NCBI GenBank assembly: GCA_012295275.1 | Contig: CM022672.1 | Span: 7,876,884 to 7,940,883, forward strand | Length of the DNA stretch: 64,000 nucleotides | Direction of reading: 5' to 3' | Origin: Chrysomallon squamiferum | Taxonomy: Eukaryota; Mollusca; Gastropoda; Neomphalida; Peltospiridae | In this document: piece after piece, positions 33,281-44,624 of the stretch | Layout of the letters: each line of letters begins with the position of its first letter | Position numbering within the stretch: position 1 is the stretch's first letter | Position numbers and translations under genes: made by a program | The notes under the pieces: generated by a model | Told to the model about the DNA's origin: nothing | The model's database searches: none | The model's input: only the letters and a program-made list of their open reading frames with translations

Positions 33281-35213
33281 AATAAAATAAAAAGTTTATA
33301 TAATGAAATCTTCTTTAAAATAATGTCTTTGATGTTATGTACAAAATTAATGACCTAAATACATTTTATGGACAAATGTTACCAACATTTTTCTTTTTGT
33401 CCTTCTTTTGGTAGCCAGTTTTTAATAATAAAAAAGGTCTTTAAAATAATAACTTGTGTGGGTACATAACTGAACATTTTCCCCATGTTTATCACGACAT
33501 CATTTCATAGTTCTAAAATGGTGAAAATAAATTTAAAAAGTAATAATAAATAAATAAAATCAATATTATTTGAACAAATTTGAGCAAATGTGCCAAATTC
33601 CAGTCATCAAGAATATTTTGTTTCCATTGTTTTTGATATCTCAATGAAATGGAACATGTCAGCTGCCAAATATTGAGTGTGTTACTGATGTATTTATTAT
33701 TAGAATTCATTTTTAAAAGTTATTTGATTGTACTTTTCCCCACTAGAGAATCATTTTAAAATCATCACAACCTATACATATCAAATTGTAAAAGTTATTT
33801 TTGCGAGGTGATGAGAGGGAAAATCTATTCATTAAAATAAAAATAATTGAACCCCATATAAAACAGGACTGACATATATACTTAATTATCTACCTGCATT
33901 GCAATGGTAAATGTTATCAAGAACATTCTGAATATATTTTTTATCTGTTATACAGCATCATATATATTACTGAAGACCACAAAGATGATCAGAAAGGACA
34001 AATGGTGTCATGTGTTGGACAAATTTTTACCCAACTAGCAGCAACAAATCTTTAATTAGCATCTATGTACGGATTTGAAAACACATATCGTGGCCTTTGA
34101 TTAAGATTGTATGGATGCAATGGAAAACACAACTGGAAGAGGAAAATTGATTCTGGAACCATCTGCATATCAACTTTGTTTTCTAAACATTAAAACCGTA
34201 GCTCTGGAAATGTTTGTAAATGTGATTCCATTTAATTAAAGCTTCATAAAATAAGACAAAATTATCATCTATTAGTTTATAGAGAATATTCCACGTGAAA
34301 GACTAACTAATAAAATTCACAAACAGCAAACTGCACGAGAATATTATAAAACAAAAACAAAATTAGCTTATTAATATACAATTTGTGATCACACCCAATA
34401 TATAAAGCAGCTGTGTTTTTAGTGTTGTTTAGTAATAAATTCAGTAACTCAGTAAGGACAGACATCTTAAGCAGTTTTGTGAAAGAATTAATCACCTTCA
34501 TGTAGGCAGCCTCAGTCTCAGCTATTGTTTTATCAAACTCGTTTCGTGAGGACATTTTCTTAGCCAGACTCTCATTAACTTTGGCAAGTCTCTCTGTCAA
34601 CACTCGTACATCATTCTGTAGCTTCTGTTTCTCTTCTTCTTCCTGCAGAATCTGTTTGTGTAGCTCATCTCGCTTCCCACAGAGATCTTCAATACCTGGA
34701 CACAGACAAATTAACAAGTAGCATGTCAAATATGTACACAATTTCTGCTACAGGAATACAATATGACTTGAGAAAGTTCCAGTTGTTTATAAAATAAACT
34801 GTAAGTACATATATCAATGTTGTGTACCATAAACTCGGAATTCTAAACACTATATAGTATATTAAACAACTTTAACAGTATTTAATTTTAAATACTTTAT
34901 ACAAAATGTCATACGAACCATAAACCTGCTTACATTTACCATGTAAAGTACATTTAGTAATAAATAATCAAATATTTAAAATACAGCGAACACCAAAGAA
35001 AAAAAAAGAAGAAGAAAGAAATGAAATGATTAATGAATTTATTTTCTGATCAAATAGCAAATAATATTGATGTTGCTATGGATTACGATTTGTTATTCTC
35101 CGAATAAAACCATTATTACTATGATATTTGCATGTGTATATATACAAAATGTAATATTCACATTTAACTAATTCGTTGTTGTAACTCTGTAATGCTGCTC
35201 CTTGTTGTGACAT
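33124..35213 (-). CDS. SSNA1: SSNA1 (NA14) microtubule-associated coiled-coil protein, complete
   Basis: Exons 35213-35162, 34695-34496 and 33240-33124 splice in phases 1 and 0 to give 122 residues; the human protein is close to 119. The start [17 protein letters not shown], the middle KRDELHKQI...[16 protein letters not shown] and the end [15 protein letters not shown] follow the known SSNA1 sequence almost throughout. The protein is one long coiled coil (about residues 18-100) with a short polar tail. Family members self-assemble into filaments, sit at centrioles and basal bodies, and promote microtubule branching and severing with spastin. The three-exon structure also resembles that of vertebrates. 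No truncation or frameshift is seen. It is convergent with the CARD gene, with 3.5 kb between the stop codons. Confidence 0.95.
34496..34695 (-). CDS. SSNA1: SSNA1 exon 2
   Basis: The acceptor TCTGTGTCCAG precedes GTATTGAAG and the donor is CATGAAG|GTGATT. The 200 bases encode most of the coiled coil, including the [15 protein letters not shown] block characteristic of the family. Confidence 0.95.
35162..35213 (-). CDS. SSNA1: SSNA1 exon 1
   Basis: ATG at 35213 followed by 17 codons plus one base, ending at AAAT|GTGAAT. The split codon T|GT makes the conserved Cys of VKCIEDLC. The exon is too short to appear as an open frame by length but is clear by homology. Confidence 0.92.
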
Positions 35214-35416
35214 TTTTCAAAAAAATGCCTCGAACTGAATAACAAAAATTCAATTTCGAACTTGTCTTGTTGATACGATTAAAATGAAACGGAAGAGGTT
35301 CTTATTCTCGGTGTAATTTCCTCACTTATGTATAGAGCACCACATATTTCCACAAAATATTATAACTGAAATGTAATAAATAATCATCAATACTGATATC
35401 TATGTTTACAATTTAG

Positions 35417-35498
<82 letters not shown>
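35417..35498. repeat. (CT)n microsatellite upstream of SSNA1
   Basis: About 82 bases of pure CT roughly 200 bases upstream of the SSNA1 ATG. Pyrimidine tracts at this distance could act as promoter elements, but the same repeat occurs elsewhere in the window. Confidence 0.95.
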
Positions 35499-35502
<4 letters not shown>

Positions 35503-35582
35503 GTCTCATCTCTCTTTTTCTATTTTTACCCAATTTATTTATTGATAAGAGAGGTAGCAAATTTTTAAATTTCAGTTAAATA

Positions 35583-36114
35583 CAGTACACCTTGTTTATG
35601 TAGGACTCGCTTAAAATCAGATAACCGTCCATATCGAATAAAATGAAAATAGACCGATTTTTCTGTAATTTACTAATCATGCTATTTCCCCGGGACTGTT
35701 TAATCAGTGGATGTTCAATTAAAATTAATCTTGTTGGAATAGGAAAAACATCTGATGGTGAGTTGTGGGGGATGGGGTCTAACCTCTCCTGTTAAATTAG
35801 GAAGAACATTACAATGCCGAGACCACTTGTGGAGGTCACTAGGATTTCGGACAAATGCTATAAAAAAGTTAGCTACGTTCAAAATATTTCCCAGATGTCT
35901 AATCGATGCACATATATCATTTAAACCCTTTGTTCCAAAAGTCCTTTCCTGTTGATAATCAGGAGGGATATTTGCAATCTCTCGAGGTTGGAATACCTGT
36001 AAAACTAACAATAAATGTTTCATATCATGTATTTTTAAAAATTAATTAATTAATTTTTTTTTACAATGACATTTGTAGAACTGCTTCATTTTCAAGGGAA
36101 ATTAAATTTAATGT

Positions 36115-36169
<55 letters not shown>

Positions 36170-36480
36170 AAGACTTCATTTATTCTTCTACAAAATTCTG
36201 ATAGAGAAGCATCATTAGAACCTGATTCTGCGACCTGTGCCACAGCTGTTACTAATGTAACTGAGCGAAGGTTATACATTCGTACACATCGGATGATGTC
36301 CCTTTTCATGCAAGTCGGATTTAATCTGGTTTATGCATGTTTATATATATATATCTCAATATATATCGGATATTGTCCGTTTCACACATATGATTCATAT
36401 GAAAATCGGATATAAGAGATTTACATGCATATCGGACATCGCGTATACTGGTTGAAAATAATGGTCCACTTGAATCAAAT
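35583..36480. mobile_element. Second, more rearranged copy of the same element family
   Basis: Bases 35918-35985 (CCTTTGTTCC..AAGTCC...ATAATCAGGAGGGA) and 36425-36475 (ATCGGACATCGCGTATACTGG) match the element at 43.3-44.06 kb in the same order and orientation. The left end starts CAGTACACCTTG. A 51-base A-tract and AT repeats have been inserted or have expanded inside. The 102-codon minus-strand frame here (36023-35715) falls in this repeat and is not taken as a gene. Confidence 0.5.
36117..36167. repeat. 51-base A run
   Basis: One of the longest homopolymers here, inside the pogo-like remnant. It may mark a retroposon end. Confidence 0.9.
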
Positions 36481-36501
36481 AGTTATATTTGAGCGTGTGG
36501 T

Positions 36502-37010
36502 GTTTGTGTGTGTGTATGTGTGTGTGCGTGCGTGTGTGTGTTTGTGTGTGTGTTTGTGTGCGTCACATAGACAATATTCGGTAACGTACTGGTACAGGGG
36601 TCCCAATCACGACTCATAAACCCCGTCAGATGCCGCTGACGATTCTCAAAGGTGCTGCATCCATTCACCCGCAGTCCGAAGGCATACGACGTTACCAAGA
36701 CAACCTTAAGAAAAAAAAAAAAAAAAAAAAAAAAGAGAGAGAAAAAAAAAAAGCTAGTTTGGTGTACTTCAGTATGTCTCTATATCTGTGCGTATGCCCG
36801 TCTGTTTGTATGTGAGCGTGATGATTTATGAGTGTATCTATGTATGATTATGTTTTCGTGTGTATATGTGTGTATGTCTGTGTAGCTGTATGTGTTTCTG
36901 TGTGTGTGTTTCTGTGTGTTTGTCTATGTGTATTTGTGTTCGTCTGTGTGTGTCTGTGTGGTTTTATATGTGTGTGTTTGTGTGAGTCTGTGTATACCCA
37001 TTTATTTCTG
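36502..37010. repeat. TG-rich imperfect microsatellite zone
   Basis: Bases 36502-36560 and 36782-37010 are interrupted TGTGTV repeats on either side of a SINE-like copy and an A run. The frames reading VCVCVCV are artefacts. Confidence 0.85.
36561..36712 (-). mobile_element. SINE-like repeat, second family, copy 1
   Basis: On the minus strand it contains GTCGTATGCCTTCGGACTGC, a decayed B box and CGTCAGCGGCATCTGACGGG followed by TTTATGAGTCGTGATTGGGA. It shares about 150 bases with three copies at 40.0-41.1 kb and abuts a 24-base A-tract. Confidence 0.65.
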
Positions 37011-37270
37011 TCTGCCTCTCTGTAACTTACTCCCTTTCATCTTATTTTCTGTTTGTGTACATAAATTTAATTTTAAAGATAAAATAACATTCTCATATAC
37101 AAAGATTCACAGCAGTTAGAAGGATTTTTTATTTTTTATTTTATTTTATATTATATTATCTTTTTTATTATTATTATTATTATTTTTTTTTTTGTTCACG
37201 CCATGAGTACTCCTCATTGTTAATAATTCGATTCAGTTCTTCGTGAAATTAATATTCCTTTGAAATTGCA

Positions 37271-37435
37271 ATGTCCGCTCATTTGATAACGCTCTCGCGC
37301 GGACAGTCGTTTCTTTTGTTGAATAGTGTAGATTTGCAGATTGACCGCTTCACCTCAACGCTGGGTCGCAAGTGGGTCACACAGATTACAAGACGTGAGG
37401 ACAATACACGACGGCTATTGCAGATACCGACTTGA
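37271..37435 (+). CDS. Small open frame in a CpG-rich island, unidentified
   Basis: Fifty-four codons from ATG to TGA (MSAHLITLSRGQSFLLLN... then GRKWVTQITRREDNTRRLLQ). The base composition is much richer in CG than the surroundings. It could be part of a DNA transposon or a 5' exon; no family is recognised. Confidence 0.2.
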   Translation: MSAHLITLSRGQSFLLLNSVDLQIDRFTSTLGRKWVTQITRREDNTRRLLQIPT

Positions 37436-38004
37436 TGCTGTATTTCTTTTAACAAGGTACTATTTACATATAGATTGTGTTCCGTTCATATGACGCCTGT
37501 GAAACGCTTCTAATTTTTTCGTGTGTATAACATTTCAGCGTATCGTGTCTTCGTATAATATATAAATCTGCAAATAATTTTAGTGATCAAATTATTGTTT
37601 AACCAATAAAACAAAGCGTTTTTTTTTTTTTTTTTTTTTTATTTTTTATTATTTTTGTTTTATTATTATTATTATTTTTTTTTTTTGGTAGGCACATATT
37701 ATTATTATTACATGCATTTTTATTATTTATATTATTTTTATTGTGGTGTAATCCGTAAAAAAAAAAAAAAAAAAAAATGAACTGGAGTGCCATCAAAGAT
37801 GAATACGCTTTTTTTTTTAGAGAACACACGCACATGAATACATGCATTTTCGCACGCATACGCAAACAAGAAATGAAACAAAACAATAATAAGAATTAGA
37901 AACGAGTAAAATTTTATTAGTCATCGTGATGAGCTAAGCGGGATTGTAACAGATACCCCTTCCGACGTCAGAGCTACATTATTTTGTGCGCATAGAGCAG
38001 CCTG

Positions 38005-38265
38005 TTAAGCTCCCGGGCCTTTTTTCTTCTGGTTTTTTTTTTTTTTTTTGTAGTTTTGTTTGTTTCGATAGAAGATATCTCTGATAAACGGAACCAGGTG
38101 CGGTTCTAAAGCTGCCTCTTCTTTATGCAAATCACCGTCGCTTTCTAATGCAGCCCCGCCACTGCATTCATTAGTTTGTTTAACAGCAGCTCTAAACTGT
38201 TCTGTTAAAATCTGCCATTGTTCTCGAGTTGCTAAGAAACACCGAATGCTAGGACAGTGCGACTG
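38005..38265 (-). CDS. Open frame of 86 codons without ATG, unidentified
   Basis: The frame opens at 38265 and stops at TAA 38005-38007. It includes FLATREQWQILTEQFRAAVK, HKEEAALEPHLVPFIRDIFY and a Lys-rich end. Having no ATG, it would need an upstream exon; GTATAACAG just before it could be an acceptor in phase 0. The sequence looks like a real protein but I cannot name it. It may be a terminal exon or a decayed gene. Confidence 0.3.
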   Translation of the reverse strand, partial: QSHCPSIRCFLATREQWQILTEQFRAAVKQTNECSGGAALESDGDLHKEEAALEPHLVPFIRDIFYRNKQNYKKKKKNQKKKGPGA

Positions 38266-38761
38266 TTATACGTCCTCGGATCGGGTAACGTGATCACACG
38301 TGATCGAAATCGGGAATAGTTGACTAACTACATTATTGTTATAGATTTTAGTTTTAATTTCACAGTTAATGAAAATTTAATTTTCTATTACTTTAACGTC
38401 TTTATTTTTATATCTAGATATAAATAGAAAATGTTTGTATTTTAATTTTTAATTATTTAATACATTAATTCATTCACATTTTAAAAAAAATTAATTAATA
38501 CTTGCTTAATGTTTTTAAATATTCTTTTTTATTATCATTATTTTGTTTTTTAAATTAATTTATCAATTTTTATTATTTTTTACTTAAATGAGAGAAATAT
38601 TTTGCAGAAGTGTATTCGTTCACAATAGAATTAATAAATAGTTGGAAACGTGCGTGCGTATTTGTGCGTTGATGTATGTATATATTTATATATATATATA
38701 TATAATCCATTATTTCATAAGGCCCTATTCGACAGAATCCCCATTAAAGAAACAAGACAAA

Positions 38762-38798
<37 letters not shown>

Positions 38799-39076
38799 AA
38801 CCAACAACAACAATAATAACAAAATATATATCTACAACAAAACACCAGAAAACAGCAATAACAACACAACACATAGTTATCATTGCAGAATCAGACAACG
38901 CTCAGAGACTGAGCTGGTAGACGTTAATCATGTGAATAATTAAAATCCTAACCAAAATCCCTTTATACACGATTATAGGACTTTGTACAAAATAATAAAT
39001 GCAAGTATTGGTCTCCAAAGCAATATGGTTAGATGTGAGGGTAGATAACCTCTCTGAGACAACACAGGTTGCAGGA

Positions 39077-39310
39077 TCAGTTCTTCTTGTTGCCCCCAGA
39101 GTCGTTTTCTCGTTCCAAACGGAGCTTCTTCGCTGGCTTATCGAAGGCCATTGTACGTACACCTCCACTCTCTGAGAAGGTGCAGATAACGAGTTCTTGC
39201 TGCTTGCAGATACAAGAATCATATGATATGGCGGGTGCGTGTTTCCTCTCATACAAAATTATCATAACCTTCGTTACCGCGAAATTATATTTTTTTGAAT
39301 CTATAGACAG
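39077..39310 (-). CDS. Open frame of about 77 codons, unidentified
   Basis: An open frame with an ATG at 39265 ends at TGA 39077. It contains YERKHAPAISYDSCICKQQE, LVICTFSESGG and VRTMAFDKPAKKLRLERE, with a hydrophilic basic/acidic C-terminus. Composition is coding-like. No homologue is recognised. It may be a terminal exon of the gene whose first exon candidate lies at 41781. Confidence 0.3.
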   Translation of the reverse strand: MSIDSKKYNFAVTKVMIILYERKHAPAISYDSCICKQQELVICTFSESGGVRTMAFDKPAKKLRLERENDSGGNKKN

Positions 39311-39796
39311 TTAAAATAAAATATGTTCACATATTTGAAAAACATATTACTCACTCATTTATTTGTATAGTGTTACAACGGAACGCATTAATAACATCCC
39401 GCGTTTGCTTTGTCGTTATTTCTAACGGCTGACACTACACTTACATACAGCTGTTTGTTTTTTCTGTACCCACGCATCTGTTGCGCAGCTGCGTTGTGTC
39501 CTTTCGTACAAATCATTTAAAACTGACAAAAGACAAGAATGAGAATGATCAGAGCATTTTCTGTTGGTTTATGCGCGTCAAGGTCAACATCTTGTTTATA
39601 TGCCACCCCCCAAAAAAACAACAACAACAACCCCCACAACAGTTCATCAAAAAAGAAAAGACAGGCGAGCCACTAAAATAACATGTTAGTAATGTTCTCC
39701 AGTGACGTGGTAATTATTCATCTCATGTATATATATATAAATAAAGAAGAAAAACCCCCTTCCAAAAAAAAAACACAAAAAAAAAAAACACATAAT

Positions 39797-39855
<59 letters not shown>
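39797..39855. repeat. (AAT)n microsatellite
   Basis: Nearly 20 uninterrupted AAT units, next to A-rich low-complexity sequence. Confidence 0.95.
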
Positions 39856-40017
39856 AAAAATTAATAAATAATAAAAAATAAAAAAAAACAAGAAAAAAAA
39901 ATCAAATATATGTATTGCTAGATGTAGTCAATGGTTTTAAAAATAATAAATTTAGATATTAAATTATTAAAGCATATATATGTCTATTTGAGCGTATGTG
40001 TGTGTGCGTGTGCGTTC

Positions 40018-40345
40018 ACATAGCCAATATTCGGGAACGTACTGGTGCAGGAATCCCAATCGCGACTCATAAACCTCGTCAGATTCCGCTGACGAGACTC
40101 GAACGTGCGCCGCCCATTCACCTGCGCTTCGAAGGCATACGACGTTACCAAGACAACGTTAAGAAAAACAAAAGAGAATAAATATTTGCTCACTAACCGA
40201 GAGAAATCATCGCTTGTTACGAAGCACGCCGTTCTTTATCTTACAGTTACTTTTTTTTTTTTTCCCCTTACAGTTTTTTTTTTTCTTACAGTAACTTTTT
40301 TTTTTTTTTTTTTTTTTCATTTATTTTTATAGGAAACTTGGCACA
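40018..40345 (-). mobile_element. SINE-like repeat, second family, copy 2
   Basis: The minus strand carries CGTTCGAGTCTCGTCAGCGG, a good match to a pol III B box (GTTCGAGTC) followed by the family's GTCAGCGG block. At higher coordinates this copy also shares AACCGAGAGAAATCATCGC and the ATTTTTATAGGAAACTTGGC tail with copy 3. Confidence 0.65.
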
Positions 40346-40394
40346 GTAGTTAGGAATGAATATTCTATTGACTTACGGACATCTTGTTAGACTC

Positions 40395-40720
40395 CTTACA
40401 TAAACAGCATTCAGGAACGCATTGGCACTGGAGGGCAAAATCCAATCAAGACGTCGTTAACGTCGTATGCCGCTGACGAGTGTCGAATGCGTGGCGGCCG
40501 CCATACGCCAGCAATCCGGAGGCGCACATTTCAGACCATCTATACAGCCTCAAAAAAGTTTGCCCGTAACCGAGGGTAATCATCGCTTTCCACGAATCAC
40601 GACGTTCTTTGTCTTTCGTCATTTTTTGCGTGCATTTATTTTTGTAGGAAACCTGGCACTGGCAGGTAAGCAAGCATTTAGGAAAGAATATTACGTACGG
40701 CTGGTTTAGATAGATTGCTT
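40395..40720 (-). mobile_element. SINE-like repeat, second family, copy 3
   Basis: A diverged copy with CAGGAACGCATTGGCACTGG, GCCGCTGACGAGTGTCGAAT, AACCGAGGGTAATCATCGC and GTAGGAAACCTGGCACTGG on the plus strand. It starts about 380 bases after copy 2. Confidence 0.6.
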
Positions 40721-40871
40721 ACAAGATAATATATAACCTTCGGAAAGGGAACTGGAACATATATATATATGTATGTATGTACGTGTGTATCGCTGTGTAT
40801 ATATGTACTGCTGTTTGTGTATGTGCTTATATATCTGTATTACGTGTATACGTATATATATGTATGTATAC

Positions 40872-41125
40872 ACACAATGTTCGGGAACACAACGGAGCAG
40901 AAGGGCAAAGTCCAACCACGAGCTCACAAACCCCGTCAGATGCCGCTGACGAGACTCGAACGTTTGGCATCCAGTCACCCGCGTTTCGAAGGCGGACGTC
41001 GTTCGTTAAGGTTCGGCCATTAAAATAACCTTGAAAAAAAAAGGTGGTCAGTAACCGAGAGTAATCATCGCATTCCACGAAACACGCCTTTCAGTTGTTT
41101 TTTTTTCGTCATTTTTGCGTGCATC
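40872..41125 (-). mobile_element. SINE-like repeat, second family, copy 4
   Basis: The plus strand shows GTTCGGGAACACAACGGAGC, CCGTCAGATGCCGCTGACGA, GACTCGAACG (B box in reverse) and AACCGAGAGTAATCATCGCA. It ends in (ATTT)n/(ATT)n. It is the third member of a head-to-tail cluster spaced about 380-470 bases apart. Confidence 0.65.
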
Positions 41126-41128
41126 TAC

Positions 41129-41148
41129 TATTTATTTATTTATTTATT

Positions 41149-41214
<66 letters not shown>
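41129..41214. repeat. (TTTA)n-(TTA)n compound microsatellite
   Basis: Tetranucleotide units change into trinucleotide units at the edge of SINE-like copy 4. Confidence 0.9.
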
Positions 41215-41692
41215 TTGTGTGTGTGTGGTATTGAAATGAGAGAGAGAAACAATTGCGGATTAAATAGGTTTTCATATTTGCCATCACTAAATACATTTAA
41301 CGTATATCACTGGGTTTATATGTATATAATTATATATTAATTGAACGTATTTAATTTGGAATATACATCGTGACTGCATTCAGCACATACAACATCAGAT
41401 TCTGTTTAATATTTGCTCGGAATTCGCGGCAGTTTTAATACAAACGAGAAAATAAAATTAGTGATTAAAGCGTGGGTACGTGATCGAAGTGTTTACGATG
41501 ATTGACCAAGTACATCATCTTACACTTATAAATATAAATAATTTAGACAAGATGTCAAATGGATAGTACTGTATGAAAAACACAAAAGGTCAGTGGACAA
41601 GAATAAGATGAACCCTGTGATAACAATAGCAAAACGATCCGTAAGGCCATGAGAACAGAAATATATGTTTCCCGTCCACCGTCAGCACTTAC

Positions 41693-41781
41693 CAGAAATG
41701 GTGCCCCCTCATTTCATGTTTGGCTGAATTGTTCTGGAGTAAAAAAATTTTCTGATATTTGACTTCACAGATTCCTGCCAT
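41693..41781 (-). CDS. Candidate first coding exon of an unidentified minus-strand gene
   Basis: ATG at 41781 opens 29 codons plus two bases (MAGICEVKYQKIFLLQNNSA...) to a strong donor (TTTCTG|GTAAGT). About 230 bases of GC-richer sequence upstream could be its 5' untranslated region. It ends in phase 2. Joining to the frame at 39.3 kb is possible only through a weak acceptor. Confidence 0.3.
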
Positions 41782-42643
41782 CTATTTCTAAAACCCACAC
41801 AGTTCCAGTTTCATATTCAGAGTCGACTAGCAGAGCCTGCCATCCCTGAACAACTGCAGCTGCTGTTTAAACAACTGCTCAGCTGTCGACCAAGTCAAAC
41901 AAACTCAGTACCATCGGCGCACATCAACTGCCTTTCACTCCACTGCAGTGAAAGTGTTGTACAATACGTAGACAAATTTCCGGTTACATTTATTCACAAA
42001 TCGGAATAGTTTATGCCTATTTGGTTCATCTTATTCTGTTAGTCAACAATCCAGGTCACGTCTAGCTGTTCCCTCGCACATACAAATAATAAACATTGAA
42101 AAATCCTTTGTAATTTCTCTTAGAATGAAATTTCTTAATTCCCGTCCGCTTTGGACAGTATTACTGATATGAGATGTCTAATACGTACAAAGCAACCTTC
42201 AGCCAGAGCAGTCATTATAGAGGCATTAAAGATTCCATTCCACTTTTCACGTGGTGACACATTACGGTATTAAACATTCTGATGTTTATACAGTAATTAG
42301 CATATATAAAATAATCCATGGCTTTTAATGTTCGAAATTTCCTCGACTGGCTTCCTTTCTTACACTCATAATTATGTAAAAGAAATATATGAGTATGTAT
42401 AAACGTTTATTCTAAAACGTGAACGATCTATTTGTTTGTTTACTCAATACATGAATGTCAACATAACCGAATCAGTACAATATAGTTAACAAAAAGACCA
42501 GAGTTTTAAAAATATCCTTTATTCATGATCGGATGACTCGTCAAAAATCGAATTCTCAGTCCTTTAAAACATTCATCTCAGTAGGTAATAATAATAACAG
42601 CAGCAGCAGCAACAACAAACAAACAAACAAACAAACAAACAAA

Positions 42644-42682
<39 letters not shown>

Positions 42683-43069
42683 AAAGATTTATTGTGATGA
42701 AGAAAACCACAAACCATTTATGTTTATCTAGAAAAACAAATGCAGTTACATTACGTAGGTGTCCCATCATTAATATTGCTACGTATACAGAATATGTCAT
42801 TCCCACCTTAATTATAACCTAGGCGTATTGCATGCATATTTACTTTTACTGTAAACCGCATCATGAAAAATTACAAATAATGTGTTTTCAATGTGTGATT
42901 ATTCATCTGGACACTGTGTATCGTCTATGTCAAACACAGCTATTGTTTTAAGTCGATAGACAGATTATTACTAATAGTCCCAGAACGATACGACACTAAC
43001 CACTACTACATCTGCTGCAGCAAGCGAACGGAACATTTTCAGCGAGTTGGTGGAGAAAAACCAGCTCTG

Positions 43070-43170
43070 TCTAATACCTTATCTCAGTAACATAAATTAT
43101 GGGTTGCAGGATCGATCCGATCTGTGGCATTTCAAAAATTTGTTTTCCAATTCTAAAAGTGGCTCGTTAA
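43070..43170 (+). mobile_element. Probable SINE head fragment
   Basis: TATCTCAGTAACAT is A-box-like, and GGGTTGCAGGATCGATCCGA looks like the B-box region of a tRNA-derived SINE, with a degraded TTTGTTTTCCAATTCT after it. Shorter and more diverged than the copies at 59.8 and 62.7 kb. Confidence 0.4.
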
Positions 43171-43321
43171 TTGTTAGACAACATAAGGTAGGTGTGGACA
43201 AATTTTAAGAAAAATTAATAAATCAGAATAACGTTGAATTTCATACGAATTTTATATATATTTGTTAATAAAAAAAAATGTGTCAGTGTATTTTTAAATA
43301 TGTGAAAATGTAATTGTAAAT

Positions 43322-43947
43322 TCAGTAAACCAACATCGGACAATCGCACATATCGGATGGAGAGAGAACTCCTGGGCGTATCGGGTGAAGTATGCTAATC
43401 CCCACTCAAGGATTCATTCAGAGATGCTTTTGCAGAAGGCTGAATATTTCGAGTATTGTTTGATGTTCAAGAAAATATGGGACATGTACAGAAAGCTGAC
43501 ATGACCGGATCAGTAGACCTTGTCATCGTTGCTGAAAAAGTGTAGACATACTTACTGTTTCAAACGAATAAAATATTTACAGTAGTGTCGGAAAGAGGCT
43601 GTTATTTTTGCGGATGCTGTAGGCTACAAAGGTCATGGCGAAACAGCCTAAAGGAAATAACCGTAGTAGGGCTGCCAGTATTGTTGAGTCATGTAAAATG
43701 TCTTTGTTTATCACCGGGAAGAGAACGGGTCTATGGACTTTGGGTGGCGTACAGCGCCTGCATTAGACGGGTAACGGGAAAAGCTTGAGTTTCTGTGTGA
43801 GGAAATATTTAAAAAGCGACATTTTCAAATGAGGATGGGAAGAAACACATGGACCTTTTATTTATACCTTTTGTTCCTAAAGTCCCACACATAATCAGGA
43901 GGGAAACTTGAAATCTGTTTTATACATGTTTATAAATATATCTATCT

Positions 43948-43978
<31 letters not shown>

Positions 43979-44056
43979 CTGTTTGACATATTTTATGTAC
44001 ATAGGGACATCGCCTATACCGGATGAAAATCGCTTGTCTAATTGAATCGATTTACT
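43322..44056. mobile_element. Pogo/Tigger-like non-autonomous element remnant
   Basis: The left end CAGTAAACCAACATCGGACA and the right end, read on the other strand as CAGTAAATCGATTCAATTAG, share the CAGTA(A) terminus, and both continue into ATCCGG/CGATGTC-type motifs usual in pogo-like inverted repeats. TA follows the right end. Two stretches (about 43850-43930 and 43980-44050) match the remnant at 35.9-36.5 kb. No transposase is seen, and a (TATC)n tract interrupts it. Confidence 0.5.
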
Positions 44057-44575
44057 GTACTTATTTCTGGTATTTGAGAACAGCATAAATGGGTTTCCTC
44101 TATCTGATTTTATTGTGGAAAAAAATAAGAAGAACAAGTTTTGATAGATTTTTGCATGATAAGCAAGCAGTCTTTCTCATGTCTTCCCCTATCAGTCTGT
44201 CTCTCTGTCTCTGTTTTCTCTCTTACCAGATATCTCTACCTCTGAACGAGGCAGATAAATCTAAAGTACATGCTAATACATTTACACTTTTAAAACATAA
44301 ATGTGTATAAGTGTTCAAGCGCTGACAGAAACTACTACAAATAATACAGCTACTATTACTACTACTATTACAACTACTGCTACTGCTTGTGCTACTATTA
44401 CAGCTACTACTGTTACTCTTACTGCTACTGCTACTAATAAATTATACGTACCTTTGTATGCGTGCGTGCATATGTATGTATATATTATTTAAATATAATT
44501 GTGTACTTGAATATATATCTCTGTGTATGTGTATGTGGGTATCTACGTATTTATGTATAAAATACATGCAGACAC

Positions 44576-44624
<49 letters not shown>

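Noticed and set aside
35715-36023. 102-codon minus-strand frame
   Set aside because: It lies in sequence repeated at 43.9 kb and has no splice or homology support; treated as part of a transposon remnant.
43585-43788. 67-codon frame MSERGCYFCGCC...
   Set aside because: It lies inside the pogo-like element and shows no transposase motif.
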